Below, one piece after another: positions 25,897 through 36,500 of a DNA stretch of 64,000 bases. Positions within the stretch are counted from its first letter, which is position 1, and each line of letters opens with the position of its first letter. The stretch covers positions 434,001 to 498,000 of the forward strand of contig NZ_JBFRBB010000001.1 of the NCBI RefSeq assembly GCF_040932035.1, written 5' to 3'. Source of the DNA: Hoeflea_A sp040932035. Its GTDB lineage: Bacteria; Pseudomonadota; Alphaproteobacteria; Rhizobiales; Rhizobiaceae. The notes beneath the pieces were generated by a model, which was not told where the DNA came from, ran no database searches, and saw nothing but the letters and a program-made list of their open reading frames with translations. The translations under genes were made by a program, and so were the position numbers.

Positions 25897-28284
25897 ATGA
25901 CAGACGAAAATCTGGTGATCTGGTTTGCGGATTGCGGACGCGACGATGTTGGGCTTGTAGGCGGAAAGAATGCCTCTCTGGGCGAGATGGTCAACGTCTT
26001 GAGCGCAAGCCAAATTCGCGTGCCAAATGGGTTCGCCACCACCTCGCGTGCCTATTACCTGTTTTTGGAGGAGAATGATCTTCAGCCGCAGATAGCCAAA
26101 GCGCTGGCGGATTTCGGAAACGGACTTGCATCGCTTCACGAAACGGGAAGTTTTATACGCAAGGCGATCCTTCATGGCCGGTGGCCAACCGATCTGGCCA
26201 GTTCTATCTCAAGCGCATACGCAAAACTGTCCGAGCAGCTTGGAAGGTCAAACGCGGACGTCGCGGTGCGGTCCAGCGCCACAGCGGAGGATTTGCCTGA
26301 CGCAAGTTTTGCCGGGCAGCAAGAGAGTTTCCTGAACATTCAGGGTGAAGAAGCGCTGCTTTCGGCCTGTAAGCAGTGTTTTGCCTCGTTGTTTACCGAC
26401 CGGGCGATCAGCTACCGGGTTGCAAAGGGCTTTGATCATATGAAGGTGGCTCTTTCCATCGGAGTGCAGACGATGGTGCGGTCTGACAAGGGTGCGTCTG
26501 GCGTGATGTTTACCATCGATACCGAAACCGGCTTTGACAAGGTGAATGTCATCAATGCGGCCTGGGGTCTTGGCGAAAGTGTTGTCCAGGGGACGGTTGA
26601 TCCGGACGAATTCGTCTCCTTCAAGCCTTTCCTCAAGGATCCGGCTTTAAATCCGATCATCGAAAAGCGGCTTGGCCACAAAGAACGCAAGATGGTGTAT
26701 GGCACCGGCGCGCAGTCGACCGAATATGTGCCGACATCGAAGGCGGAGCGGGTTTCCTTCGTCCTGTCGGACGTTGAAATTCTGACGCTGTCGCGTTGGG
26801 CCTGCGCGATTGAGGACCACTATGGATGTCCGATGGATATCGAGTGGGCAAAGGATGGCATAAGCGGTGAGCTTTTCGTCGTACAGGCACGTCCTGAAAC
26901 AGTCCAATCGCGTCGGGACATGTCGATACTTGTGACCCATGAGATTACGTCGAAGGGCAAACAGCTTGTAAGCGGTCTGAGCATTGGAAGTTCGGTCGTC
27001 TCCGGTCGAGTCTGCCTCCTGGAAAATCCGGGGGATATTGCGGACTTCGTGGACGGCAGCATCCTTGTTGCCGGCAACACCGACCCGGACTGGGTGCCGC
27101 TGATGAAGCGGGCGACCGGGATAATCACAGATCATGGCGGGCGGACATCGCATGCTGCCATTGTCAGCCGCGAACTCGGTTTACCTGCCATTGTCGGCAC
27201 CGGTAATGCCACGCAACTGTTGCACTCCGGACAACAAGTCACAGTGTCCTGCGCAGAGGGCGATCAAGGGTTTGTTTATGAAGGAACGGCCGATGTCAGC
27301 TCGAATACGATCGCGCCGGAAGATATTCCGGAAACGAAAACCGACGTGATGCTGAACCTTGCCAACCCGGCCGCCGCTTTCCGCTGGTGGCAGATGCCGG
27401 CTGACGGCGTCGGATTGGCCCGCATGGAGTTTGTGATCGGTAACCACATCAAAATCCATCCGATGGCGCTCGCCCGCTATGACGACCTGACCAACGCGGC
27501 TGCAAAAGAAGAAATCGCGCAACTAACCGCAGGATATGAAAACAAGACTGATTTTTTCGTCGAAAGGCTCGCTCTCGGCCTGGCGCGCATAGCCGCCACA
27601 TTTTATCCAAAGCCTGTTATTGTGCGGATGAGCGATTTCAAGACGAATGAATATGCCAATCTGATCGGCGGTGGTGAATTCGAACCCGAAGAACAAAACC
27701 CGATGATCGGCTTTCGAGGTGCATCGCGCTACTATTCAGAGCAGTACCGGGAAGGTTTTGCACTCGAATGTCGGGCAATTCGCATGTTGAGAAATGAACT
27801 CGGTTTTTCCAATGTCGTCGTCATGATTCCGTTTTGCAGGTCGCCGGAGGAGGCGGACCGGGTCCTCGAAGTCATGGCTGAAAACGGTCTTGAAAGAGGC
27901 AAGAAAGGTCTGGAAGTTTATGTCATGTGCGAGATACCATCGAACGTCATCCTGGCGGAGGACTTTGCAGGACGCTTCGACGGTTTTTCCATCGGGTCAA
28001 ACGACCTTACCCAGTTGACGCTCGGGATAGACAGGGACAGTGAAATGCTGTCGGGTCTTTTTGACGAACAAAGCAAGGCGGTGGAATGGATGATCGCCAA
28101 GGTGATCGGCGATACGCGAAAACTTGGTGTGAAAGTCGGTTTGTGCGGGCAGGCTCCCAGCGATCATCCAGAATTCGCCGGCTTTCTCGTTGACTGCGGC
28201 ATCGATTCGGTTTCGGTAACGCCGGATAGTTTCATCCATGTCAAAAACCAGGTCGCAATGGCCGAAGCAAAGAAACGGTCATAA
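25897..28284 (+). CDS. ppsA: Phosphoenolpyruvate synthase (pyruvate, water dikinase)
   Basis: A 795-residue three-domain enzyme that interconverts pyruvate and PEP at the cost of ATP. The N-terminal ATP-binding domain contains GLVGGKNASLGEM and VAVRSSATAEDLPDASFAGQQ. The swivel domain carries the phosphohistidine loop DHGGRTSHAAIVSRELG (His near residue 418). The C-terminal PEP-binding barrel has GVGLARMEFVI, NPMIGFRGASRYY and GLCGQAPSDHPEFA. ATG 25897 has GGAG 5-6 bp upstream. Together with the PfkB-like kinase downstream it suggests a rerouting of lower glycolysis under low oxygen, possibly toward gluconeogenesis or pyrophosphate-neutral ATP use. Confidence 0.92.
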   Translation: MTDENLVIWFADCGRDDVGLVGGKNASLGEMVNVLSASQIRVPNGFATTSRAYYLFLEENDLQPQIAKALADFGNGLASLHETGSFIRKAILHGRWPTDLASSISSAYAKLSEQLGRSNADVAVRSSATAEDLPDASFAGQQESFLNIQGEEALLSACKQCFASLFTDRAISYRVAKGFDHMKVALSIGVQTMVRSDKGASGVMFTIDTETGFDKVNVINAAWGLGESVVQGTVDPDEFVSFKPFLKDPALNPIIEKRLGHKERKMVYGTGAQSTEYVPTSKAERVSFVLSDVEILTLSRWACAIEDHYGCPMDIEWAKDGISGELFVVQARPETVQSRRDMSILVTHEITSKGKQLVSGLSIGSSVVSGRVCLLENPGDIADFVDGSILVAGNTDPDWVPLMKRATGIITDHGGRTSHAAIVSRELGLPAIVGTGNATQLLHSGQQVTVSCAEGDQGFVYEGTADVSSNTIAPEDIPETKTDVMLNLANPAAAFRWWQMPADGVGLARMEFVIGNHIKIHPMALARYDDLTNAAAKEEIAQLTAGYENKTDFFVERLALGLARIAATFYPKPVIVRMSDFKTNEYANLIGGGEFEPEEQNPMIGFRGASRYYSEQYREGFALECRAIRMLRNELGFSNVVVMIPFCRSPEEADRVLEVMAENGLERGKKGLEVYVMCEIPSNVILAEDFAGRFDGFSIGSNDLTQLTLGIDRDSEMLSGLFDEQSKAVEWMIAKVIGDTRKLGVKVGLCGQAPSDHPEFAGFLVDCGIDSVSVTPDSFIHVKNQVAMAEAKKRS

Positions 28285-28355
28285 GACATGGATGTGTCGC
28301 CCTCTGCGTTCAGTGGTCGAGATGACGATATTTGTAATTCGCCCGGGATTGAGCA

Positions 28356-29273
28356 ATGCCGGAAATTCTCGCAATAGCGCTTAATCCAACTGTCGACGTC
28401 TCATGCGAGACTGAAACTGTTCGTCCGACTCTGAAAACCCGTACTCGAAACCAGCGGCATGACCCTGGCGGCGGCGGAATCAACGTCGCACGCGTTATCG
28501 AGGAATTGGGAGGGGCAGTTGACGTCGTTTATCTGTCGGGCGGCGCGACCGGAGCTCTGCTGGACGATTGCATGGAGAGGACTTCGGTTCGGGCACACAA
28601 GGTGCCGATCGGGCAACCAACGCGCGTTGCCTACATGGTGCACGAAAATCACACCGGTTTCGAGTACCGGTTCATTCCGGAAGGGCCGCAGGTCGATCCC
28701 GCAGAGTTGAAAAATGTTCTTACACATGTCGAGCGATTTGAAGGAGACTACGTCGTAGCCAGCGGCAGTTTGCCAAGAGGCGTGTCTCACGACTGTTACG
28801 CAAGAATGGCTGAAATCACCGGTCGGAAAAACAAACGTTTCATTTTGGATTCTTCAGGGCGCGCGCTAGAGGAGGCGCTTTCCACAAAATCGGTGTTTCT
28901 CGTAAAGCCCAGCATTGGGGAACTGCAGAGTCTTGTGGGCGAAAAGCTTGATGAAGCGGGCGCGCAGAACGCAGCGCTCGATATCGTCAAGACCGGTCGT
29001 GCGCGTTACGTCGCCGTTTCCATGGGCATGGAGGGAGCATTCCTGGCAAGTGAAAAAGGCATACTCCGGCTGCCGGCAAAACACGTCAGGATTCGCTCGG
29101 CGGTTGGCGCCGGCGACAGTTTTGTCGGTGGCATGGTGTTTTCACTGGCGCGCGGAAATGAAGTTGAACATGCATTTCGTCTTGGTATGGCGGCAGGAAC
29201 CGCAGCCGTCATGACCAGCGGCACGCAACTGTGCCGTCGCAAGGACGTTGAGGCGCTGTTTACCCCCGGCTGA
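28356..29273 (+). CDS. 1-phosphofructokinase-type PfkB sugar kinase
   Basis: A 305-residue ribokinase-family kinase of the hexose/1-phosphofructokinase subgroup. It shows ALNPTVDVSC at the start, the substrate motif DPGGGGINVARVIEELGG, the lid region, LVKPSIGELQSLVG, and the anion-hole/catalytic motif SAVGAGDSFVGGMVFSL (Asp as base). Likely substrates are fructose-6-phosphate or tagatose-6-phosphate; exact specificity cannot be set. It follows PEP synthase by 71 bp, so the two form an operon. The homologous PfkB (Rv2029c) is a DosR target in mycobacteria. Confidence 0.88.
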   Translation: MPEILAIALNPTVDVSCETETVRPTLKTRTRNQRHDPGGGGINVARVIEELGGAVDVVYLSGGATGALLDDCMERTSVRAHKVPIGQPTRVAYMVHENHTGFEYRFIPEGPQVDPAELKNVLTHVERFEGDYVVASGSLPRGVSHDCYARMAEITGRKNKRFILDSSGRALEEALSTKSVFLVKPSIGELQSLVGEKLDEAGAQNAALDIVKTGRARYVAVSMGMEGAFLASEKGILRLPAKHVRIRSAVGAGDSFVGGMVFSLARGNEVEHAFRLGMAAGTAAVMTSGTQLCRRKDVEALFTPG

Positions 29274-29327
29274 CCAATGTGCCCGGACGGGATTGGTCCC
29301 AATTGTGGTTTCCGTATCGGCTGCAAA

Positions 29328-29341
29328 TTGATCGCTGTCAA
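29328..29341. promoter_or_regulatory. FNR/FixK box
   Basis: TTGATCGCTGTCAA, strict match, 150 bp before the USP at 29492, followed by the coupled glucan-synthase-like gene. Confidence 0.75.
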
Positions 29342-29491
29342 TTCAAATGGAAATTGCTGGTCAATAATCGCCCGATCGCGCCGCCCCCACATCGTTTTGT
29401 TGATGTCATTCGAATTGACAAGCGCAGTTTCGTCCAATTCTGGCGCTACAATCAAACGCCCGCGACCTGTTCAGGGAAGGGAGACAAGGTT

Positions 29492-30520
29492 ATGCCAGAC
29501 CATTCAGCAATCAAGCAGGATTTTGACGAAGGACCGCAGGTTTCCGACAATGGCGTGAACGGTGATGCGCCGCAAGTAGTCGCATGCATCGATGGATCGC
29601 CCGCCTCAACAAAAGTGATACCCCATGCAAATGCGATAGCCAACGCGCTTGGTGGAGAGCTGTCGTTGGTTCATGTTGTAGAATCCGACAACGCGCAAGC
29701 CCCATATGATCCGGTAGAATGGGACATTCGCAAGCGGCAGGCGGATCTATACATGACCCGGATTGCCAGCCGGTTTGACACCGGACCGAACCCGATTTCC
29801 TTCAAGATACTGGAGGGCCGTTCTGCCGAACAGATTGGTGAATGCACCGCCGGAAACGCCGGAGACATAACAGCATTTTGCCGCGGCAGTGACAGTGCTC
29901 ATCATCGCCTCGGCGAGACTGCACGTCGCATACTGGAAAGCACACCCGGCTCCCTTCTGCTTGTTCCGGCCACCGTACCGGAAGCTGATGTGGTCAATTA
30001 TTCGCGGATACTGGTTCCGCTTGACGGATCATCAAGGGCCGAGAGCGCAATTCCCTTTGCGGTGCGGATTGCACAACAGCAAAATGCCGAAATCATACTT
30101 GTGCACGCCACGCCCAAGCTCGATTTCCTGGGTGCTGCTCCGCAGCATGTTCAGGACATGGAGCTGCAGGAGCAACTGTCCAGAAGAAGTGCACGTCTGG
30201 CCGCTGAATACATGAAGCGCACGCAGACAATGCTCGCTGATTGCGACGTCACCATACATTGCGTGCTTCTTAAGAGCGGCGATGTGCGCCGGCTCCTTGA
30301 AGACGCCATTGCCTCGCAATCGGCTGATCTGCTTGTGATGTCCTCGCATGGTCAAAGCGGATATTCCGATGTGCCTGCTGGCGATGTTTCGAGTTTCATA
30401 CTGTGCCGTGCGTCCACTCCGGTTCTGCTGGTGCGTCGCCCGCAAACGACCGAGGCCGGCCATGTTTATGCAAATGTCGAGTCAAAAGGTGTTCGAAGGC
30501 CCTATGGAACTTCGGGATGA
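29492..30520 (+). CDS. Universal stress protein, tandem two-domain (342 aa)
   Basis: A longer USP. The first domain (from about residue 27, PQVVACIDGSPASTKVIPHANAIANALGGELSLVHVV) is followed by a second from about 165 (YSRILVPLDGSSRAESAIPFAVRIAQQQNAEIILVHA) ending ADLLVMSSHGQSGYSDVPAGDVSSFILCRASTPVLLVR. The second domain keeps LVPLDGS and the S-S-H-G nucleotide loop. ATG 29492 has GGGAG upstream and lies after the FixK box. Its stop codon overlaps the start of the giant glucan-synthase-like gene (ATGA at 30517), which indicates translational coupling. Confidence 0.88.
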   Translation: MPDHSAIKQDFDEGPQVSDNGVNGDAPQVVACIDGSPASTKVIPHANAIANALGGELSLVHVVESDNAQAPYDPVEWDIRKRQADLYMTRIASRFDTGPNPISFKILEGRSAEQIGECTAGNAGDITAFCRGSDSAHHRLGETARRILESTPGSLLLVPATVPEADVVNYSRILVPLDGSSRAESAIPFAVRIAQQQNAEIILVHATPKLDFLGAAPQHVQDMELQEQLSRRSARLAAEYMKRTQTMLADCDVTIHCVLLKSGDVRRLLEDAIASQSADLLVMSSHGQSGYSDVPAGDVSSFILCRASTPVLLVRRPQTTEAGHVYANVESKGVRRPYGTSG

Positions 30521-33500
30521 TGATGGATGCAGTTTCGGGATCCGGGAGTGAATTAGAAACATCAGCCCGCCAGTTGGCACAATCGCTGACAGTACTGCCT
30601 GACAACAAGCCAAGCTCGGATATATACCGACATCTGGATTCGCTGCCCGCTTGGCTGGACAAGATTCGCAAGTACAGCCTCGATCCGGCCCCGTCGCATA
30701 CGAGAGCTACCGACTGGTTGCTTGACAACGACTATCAGGTCCTGCGGGCCATCCGGCAGGTCAAAAACGGACTTCCAGAAAGTTTTTTCCGCCGCCTGAC
30801 CGTCGTGGAAACACCCTTGGAACGGACTGTTCCAAGGATATTTGCAATTGCATGTGAAATATCATCAACGGACGGATTTCAGCTTTCCTTGCAAAATCTC
30901 GTGCAATATATGCGCGCATTTCAGGAAGTCGGTGCATTGTCCATAGCCGAGCTTTGGGCCTTTCCGTCAGCCTTGCGACTGGCGAACATTGAAAACCTTG
31001 CTGTGGCATTTCAACGTATGAGCGATGGTCTGGCGCCACCATTCGTACCGGATCTTTTCGATGACACCAGCGACCCGCCAGATATTGTCGCCCGGGCGAT
31101 CATCAATCTAAGCGCCATTCACGCCATTACATGGCAGGACTTTTTTGATCAGACCAGCCTGGTTGAAACGGTTCTCAAGGGCGATCCGGCTGATGTTTAT
31201 TCCCGAATGGATTTTGATACACGCGATGCCTATCGAAAGGTTGTTGAGGAGGTTGCCGCATCCTCAACTTTGACGGAGCCTGAAGTGGCAAAGCAGGCCG
31301 TTGAATTGTCGCGGGCCCATGAGGGCGAGAAACAAAGAAGCCACGTAGGTTTCTGGCTCATCGGACAGGGGCGCCCCGAGCTGGAAGTGCAGACCGCTTC
31401 CCGGATTTACCTTGGTGAGCGCATTTATCGGGCAATTCAGTCCCGGCGCCAGATATTCTACGCTTCCTCACTGCTGATCATGATCGTGCTTGCCATTTGC
31501 GTACCGGTCTTTCATCTGTTTTATGTCGATGCACCCGCCTGGGCCTGGGGTGTCGGAGTATTGTTATCGCTCCTGCCGGCGTCGGTCCTGAGCGTCTCGG
31601 TCGTGCATTGGGCGATAACCAGGCTGATAAGACCCAGGTTGTTGCCGGCATTCGACTTCAGCAAGCAGATACCCAATGAGTTCATGACTGCAGTCGCGGT
31701 TCCGGTCATTGTCTCCGGCGACACCGAGATACAGCAAATTGTTGAATCTCTTGAAACACGCCGCCTGGCCAATCCCGACCGAAATCTTCGATATGTTCTG
31801 CTGACGGATCTTCCTGATGCGGCCGAGGAACGTGTGGCAACTGATCAGGAAATCGAGCGGAAACTGGCAATTGCGGTTCGCGGTTTGAATCGTCGCTACG
31901 GCGACGAACGCGGCGGACCGTTCTACCTGTTGCACCGCCCCAGGAAATTCAACGCAAATGAAGGTGTTTGGATGGGGTGGGAGCGTAAACGCGGCAAACT
32001 TGAGCAGTTCAACAGTTTTGTTTTAGGCGCGGAGGCGGACGACTTTTCCATTTGCGAAGGTGCGGTCGATGACCTCCGGAACATACGGTTTGTCATTACG
32101 CTGGATGCCGATACCATGCTTCCACCGGGCACTGCCGCACGATTGATCGGAACCATGGCGCATCCGCTCAACCAGGCTGTGTTTGACAAGGAAAGCGGTC
32201 ATATCGTTTCCGGATATTCCATTTTACAGCCACGGATAGAAATCCTCCCATCCGTGAGTTCGGAAACACCGTTTTCACATCTTTATTCCGGCGATACGGC
32301 GATTGATATCTACACCCATGCCGTCTCCGACGTCTATCAGGACCTTTTCGGCACCGGCATCTTTGTCGGTAAGGGTATCTATGACATAGCGGCATTACAG
32401 CGTTGCCTTGAAAACCGGGTGCCCGACAACGCCATACTGAGTCATGATCTTTTCGAGGGGCTTTTGGGGCGTACTGCCCTTGTCACAAACATTGTGCTCT
32501 ATGAAAGTTTCCCCTCCACCTATGCGGAGTATGCGCTTCGCCTGCACAGATGGGTGAGGGGAGACTGGCAACTGCTGCCGTGGCTGGCGAGGAGTGTGCG
32601 TTCAGCCGACGGGAGTCGAATACCCAACCCATTCTCGATCCTCGATCGGTGGAAAATAATTGACAATCTGCGGCGAAGTCTCATCCCGCCGGCATTGCTG
32701 CTCTTTTTTATCGGCGGGTGGATGATCTTGCCTGGAAGTGCCGTGGTCTGGACGATTTTGGCGGTCGCCGCACCGGGAATATATCTCATCGGCGAGGTGT
32801 TTTCCGAACTTGCGCGGGTCTTGAAGCGCGGGGTCTTCGGGGACATCGTCCATCGCGTGAGAGAGAATGGAGGCCGCTGGTTCCTGGCGATAACTTTTCT
32901 CGTCAATGACACGCTCATTGCACTTGATGCAGTCTCTCGAACCCTGTGGCGGCTCTTTTTCAGCCAGCGCCATTTGCTGGAATGGCGCGCTGCTGCACAC
33001 ACGGCGGCGTGGGTTTCAAATCACAATCGCCGAGCCGCCGCGTGGCGATTCATGTGGCCATCCTCAGTGATCTCGCTGGTGATTGCCGTCGATCTCAGTC
33101 TTTTTAACAGCGATGCGCTTGCTGCTGCGGCACCGCTTCTGATTTTGTGGTTTGTTGCTCCTGAAATCGCTGCGTGGACAGGCAAGACCCGGCAGATAAG
33201 GCGTGAGCGGTTGGACGAAAGTCAGTCACGCTTTCTGATGCAGGTCGCAAGGCGCACATGGCACTATTTCGAGGTTTTTGCGGGCCCGCAGGACAACTGG
33301 CTTCCGCCGGACAATTTTCAGGAGGCCGCCAGGATCGAGACCGCTCATCGGACATCGCCAACCAACATAGGCCTCTACCTGGTTTCGGCCCTTTCCGCAC
33401 GGGATTTCGGTTTCATCGGCACGGAGGATTTTGCTTCGCGCTGCCGCCATGTTCTTGAAACGCTTGGCCGAATGGACACTTATCGTGGGCATCTCCTGAA

Positions 33501-36500
33501 CTGGTATGACACGCGTAATCTGCAACCGCTCGAGCCGCGTTATGTATCTACCGTGGACAGCGGCAATCTGGCGGTATGTCTTTTGGCGCTCAAGCAAAGC
33601 TGCATCGAGATAGTCCAGGAACCGGTCATTGACAGACGATCATGGGATGGTCTCGAATGCGATTTCAGCCTTCTTCATGAGGCGGTTCAGCAGCTTTCAA
33701 GCTGGAATGCCGCCAATTCGGAGAAATTCGCGGAGGCAATCCGGGAACATATACATATGGCCCGCCAATCGCCTGAGGCCTGGTTTCCGGCGCTCGACGA
33801 CCTCGACCGGTTCTGGCCGCAATTCGAACAAGTGGTGGGTGACGCGATCAAAACGGCGGCCGCGCCAACGCCGGAACTGCTGGATGACATCCATACCTGG
33901 CTTGAGCGTTTCGACCATCACTTGCGTACCCTGCGTCGAAATCTTGATGCGTATCTGCCCTGGCTCGAAAAGTTACGGGAACCGCCAACCGCATATGCCG
34001 AACTTGCAGGGAAACTGGGCGCGGGACTGGGTATGTCTATGCCGCTGACCGAGGCTGGCGCCAGGCGGACGCATTGTCTCGAGATGATTGACGAGGCAGC
34101 GGGCAAGGTTCAGCCGGACAATGCCGCGGCTGACTGGTTGCGGGAACTCAGGCACTCGGTGGAGCAGGGGCTGCAACGTCAGGACCTGCTACAGTCCAGT
34201 TTAGACGAGATAGCAAAAACTGCTGACGAAATAGCTTTCGGAATGAATTTTTCCTTCCTCTACAACAGCGAGGTCAGGCTGTTTCGAATTGGCTACAATC
34301 TCAGCAGCGGGCAAATGGATCCAAGCCATTATGACCTCCTCGCCACCGAGGCGAGGCTGGCGAGCTTCTTTGCCATTGCCAAACATGATGCACCGATCGA
34401 GCATTGGTTTTTCCTCGGAAGGCCCATTACCCGGCTTCGCGGAAAACCGTCGATCCTTTCCTGGAACGGATCGATGTTCGAATATCTCATGCCGCCGCTT
34501 TTCCTGCCGGGAAAGCGCGATACGCTGCTTGGCGAAAGCGAATCCACGGCCGTTGAATATCAGCGAAATTATGCAAAGGAACGCGGCGTTCCATGGGGCA
34601 TTTCGGAGTCGGCATTCGGCGTCACCGACGCGGATGGAAATTACCAGTATCGTGCCTTTGGAGCACCCGGGCTTGGCATACGCCGCGGGCTGACCGAGGA
34701 TCTGGTTGTTTCTCCCTATGCAAGTGCGCTTGCATTGTGCGTGTGGCCAAATGCTGCTGTGCAGAATCTACAGCATCTCAGGCAACTTGGTGCCCTGGGT
34801 GCCTACGGATTTTTCGATGCGCTGGACTATTCACCGGATCGGGCACCGGAGAAAAAAGGGTTTGTTCCTGTCAGAACCTACATGGCCCATCATCAGGGCA
34901 TGACCATTGCGGCAATTGCAAATGTGCTCAATGCCGACATTCTGATCGAACGCGTTCTCCGGGAAAAGCAGCTGCGGGCCATAGAACATCTTTTGCAGGA
35001 AAAGATTCCCTGGAACCTTTCCATCGAACAGGGGCGTATTGATGAAGAGTGGAACCCCGACGAGCAAATCAAACAGCTGAGTGGTCCGGTATCGTGGATA
35101 CCGAGCTCTTCTGCGACCATTCCTCAGATGCATCATATCGGCAATGGCCGAATGTCGATGAAAATTTCTGAGGCCGGTGGCGGAGGGCTGAACTGGAACG
35201 GCATGGCTCTGACCCGCTGGTTGCCAGACCCGACCAGGGACCGGTACGGCTATTGGATCTACATGCGGGATGTCGAACGTGACCTTTATTGGTCCATTGG
35301 GCGCCGACCGGCGGGAGATGAAGGCAGCGAGGAAAGGGTTATCTTTCATCAGCACATGGTCGAAATGCTGCGGCGGGCATTTGGCGTCACTGTGCGCATG
35401 GAAATCACCGTGGCGCCATCCGATGACGTCGAGATCCGGCACATGACGGTTACCAATGAGGAATCCGTTGAACGTGTCATAGAATTCACGAGTTATGCGG
35501 AGGTCGTGCTGTCCTCACCTCAGGAAGACGAAAGGCATCCGGCCTTCAGCAAATTGTTTGTTGGAAGCACATTCCTGGCCGAACGCAGCGGTCTTCTGTT
35601 TGAACGCAGGCCCAGGCGGCCGGAATCCGATTATCCCGTTCTGTTGCATGCCCTGGTATCGGATGGTGCCGGAATTGAGGTTGTTTCCTACGAATCTGAT
35701 CGAGAACAGTTTGTCGGACGCAATACGTCAATGCGCCGTCCCCACGGTCTCGTCAACGGCCTTTCCCGCTCAACCGGCTGGACGCTCGACCCCGTGATGT
35801 CACTGCAGGTTCGCCTTCGCTTGAAACCGCTGGAAACAAGGACATTCTCCTTCGTAACCATTGCGGGAAAAACGCGCGAGGCCGTTCTGGAGATAGCCAA
35901 CAGGTATCACACGCACGATTTTACGTGGGTTTTTGAGGATGCGTCACGTGAATATTCGCGGGAGATCGGGCGGCTTGAAATCGCTCCGCAGAAACTGCCG
36001 GAGTTGCAGGCATTGTCGTCCCTGCTGGTTCAGGCCTGTTCAGCGCTCAGAAACGTCCCGCAAACGATTTCCGCCAATTGCCAAGGGCAGCCGGATCTGT
36101 GGCGTTTCGGCATATCCGGTGATTTACCCATACTGCTTGTCCGGATTGGCGAAGAGGAAGATGCCTCGCTTCTTGATGAACTTGTGCGCGCGCAGCAGCT
36201 TTGGCGGCGCGGCGGACTAAAAGTGGATATTGTTGTCTTGAGAACGGGCGATGCCGGTTACGAGGAACCGGTGCGCGAACGTATTGTTTCCATATTGCGC
36301 GATGCGCATGCATACGGCTTTCTCGGACGGACCGGGGGAATTCATATTCTGTCGGCAAGTCATATGGAACAGCAGAGCCGGAACGCAATTGAGGCGGCTG
36401 CATACGTGGTCGTTGATCAGGAAAAACAAGCACTTGAACGGGCACTGGATTCGGTCCTGGAGCAGCGCGCGCCACCGCCTCTGTTTGACCCACCAGTTCC

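Noticed and set aside
28356..29273. Ribokinase or adenosine kinase call for the PfkB protein
   Set aside because: The opening LNPTVD and G-G-G-I-N-V-A-R motif match the hexose/1-phosphofructokinase subgroup better.
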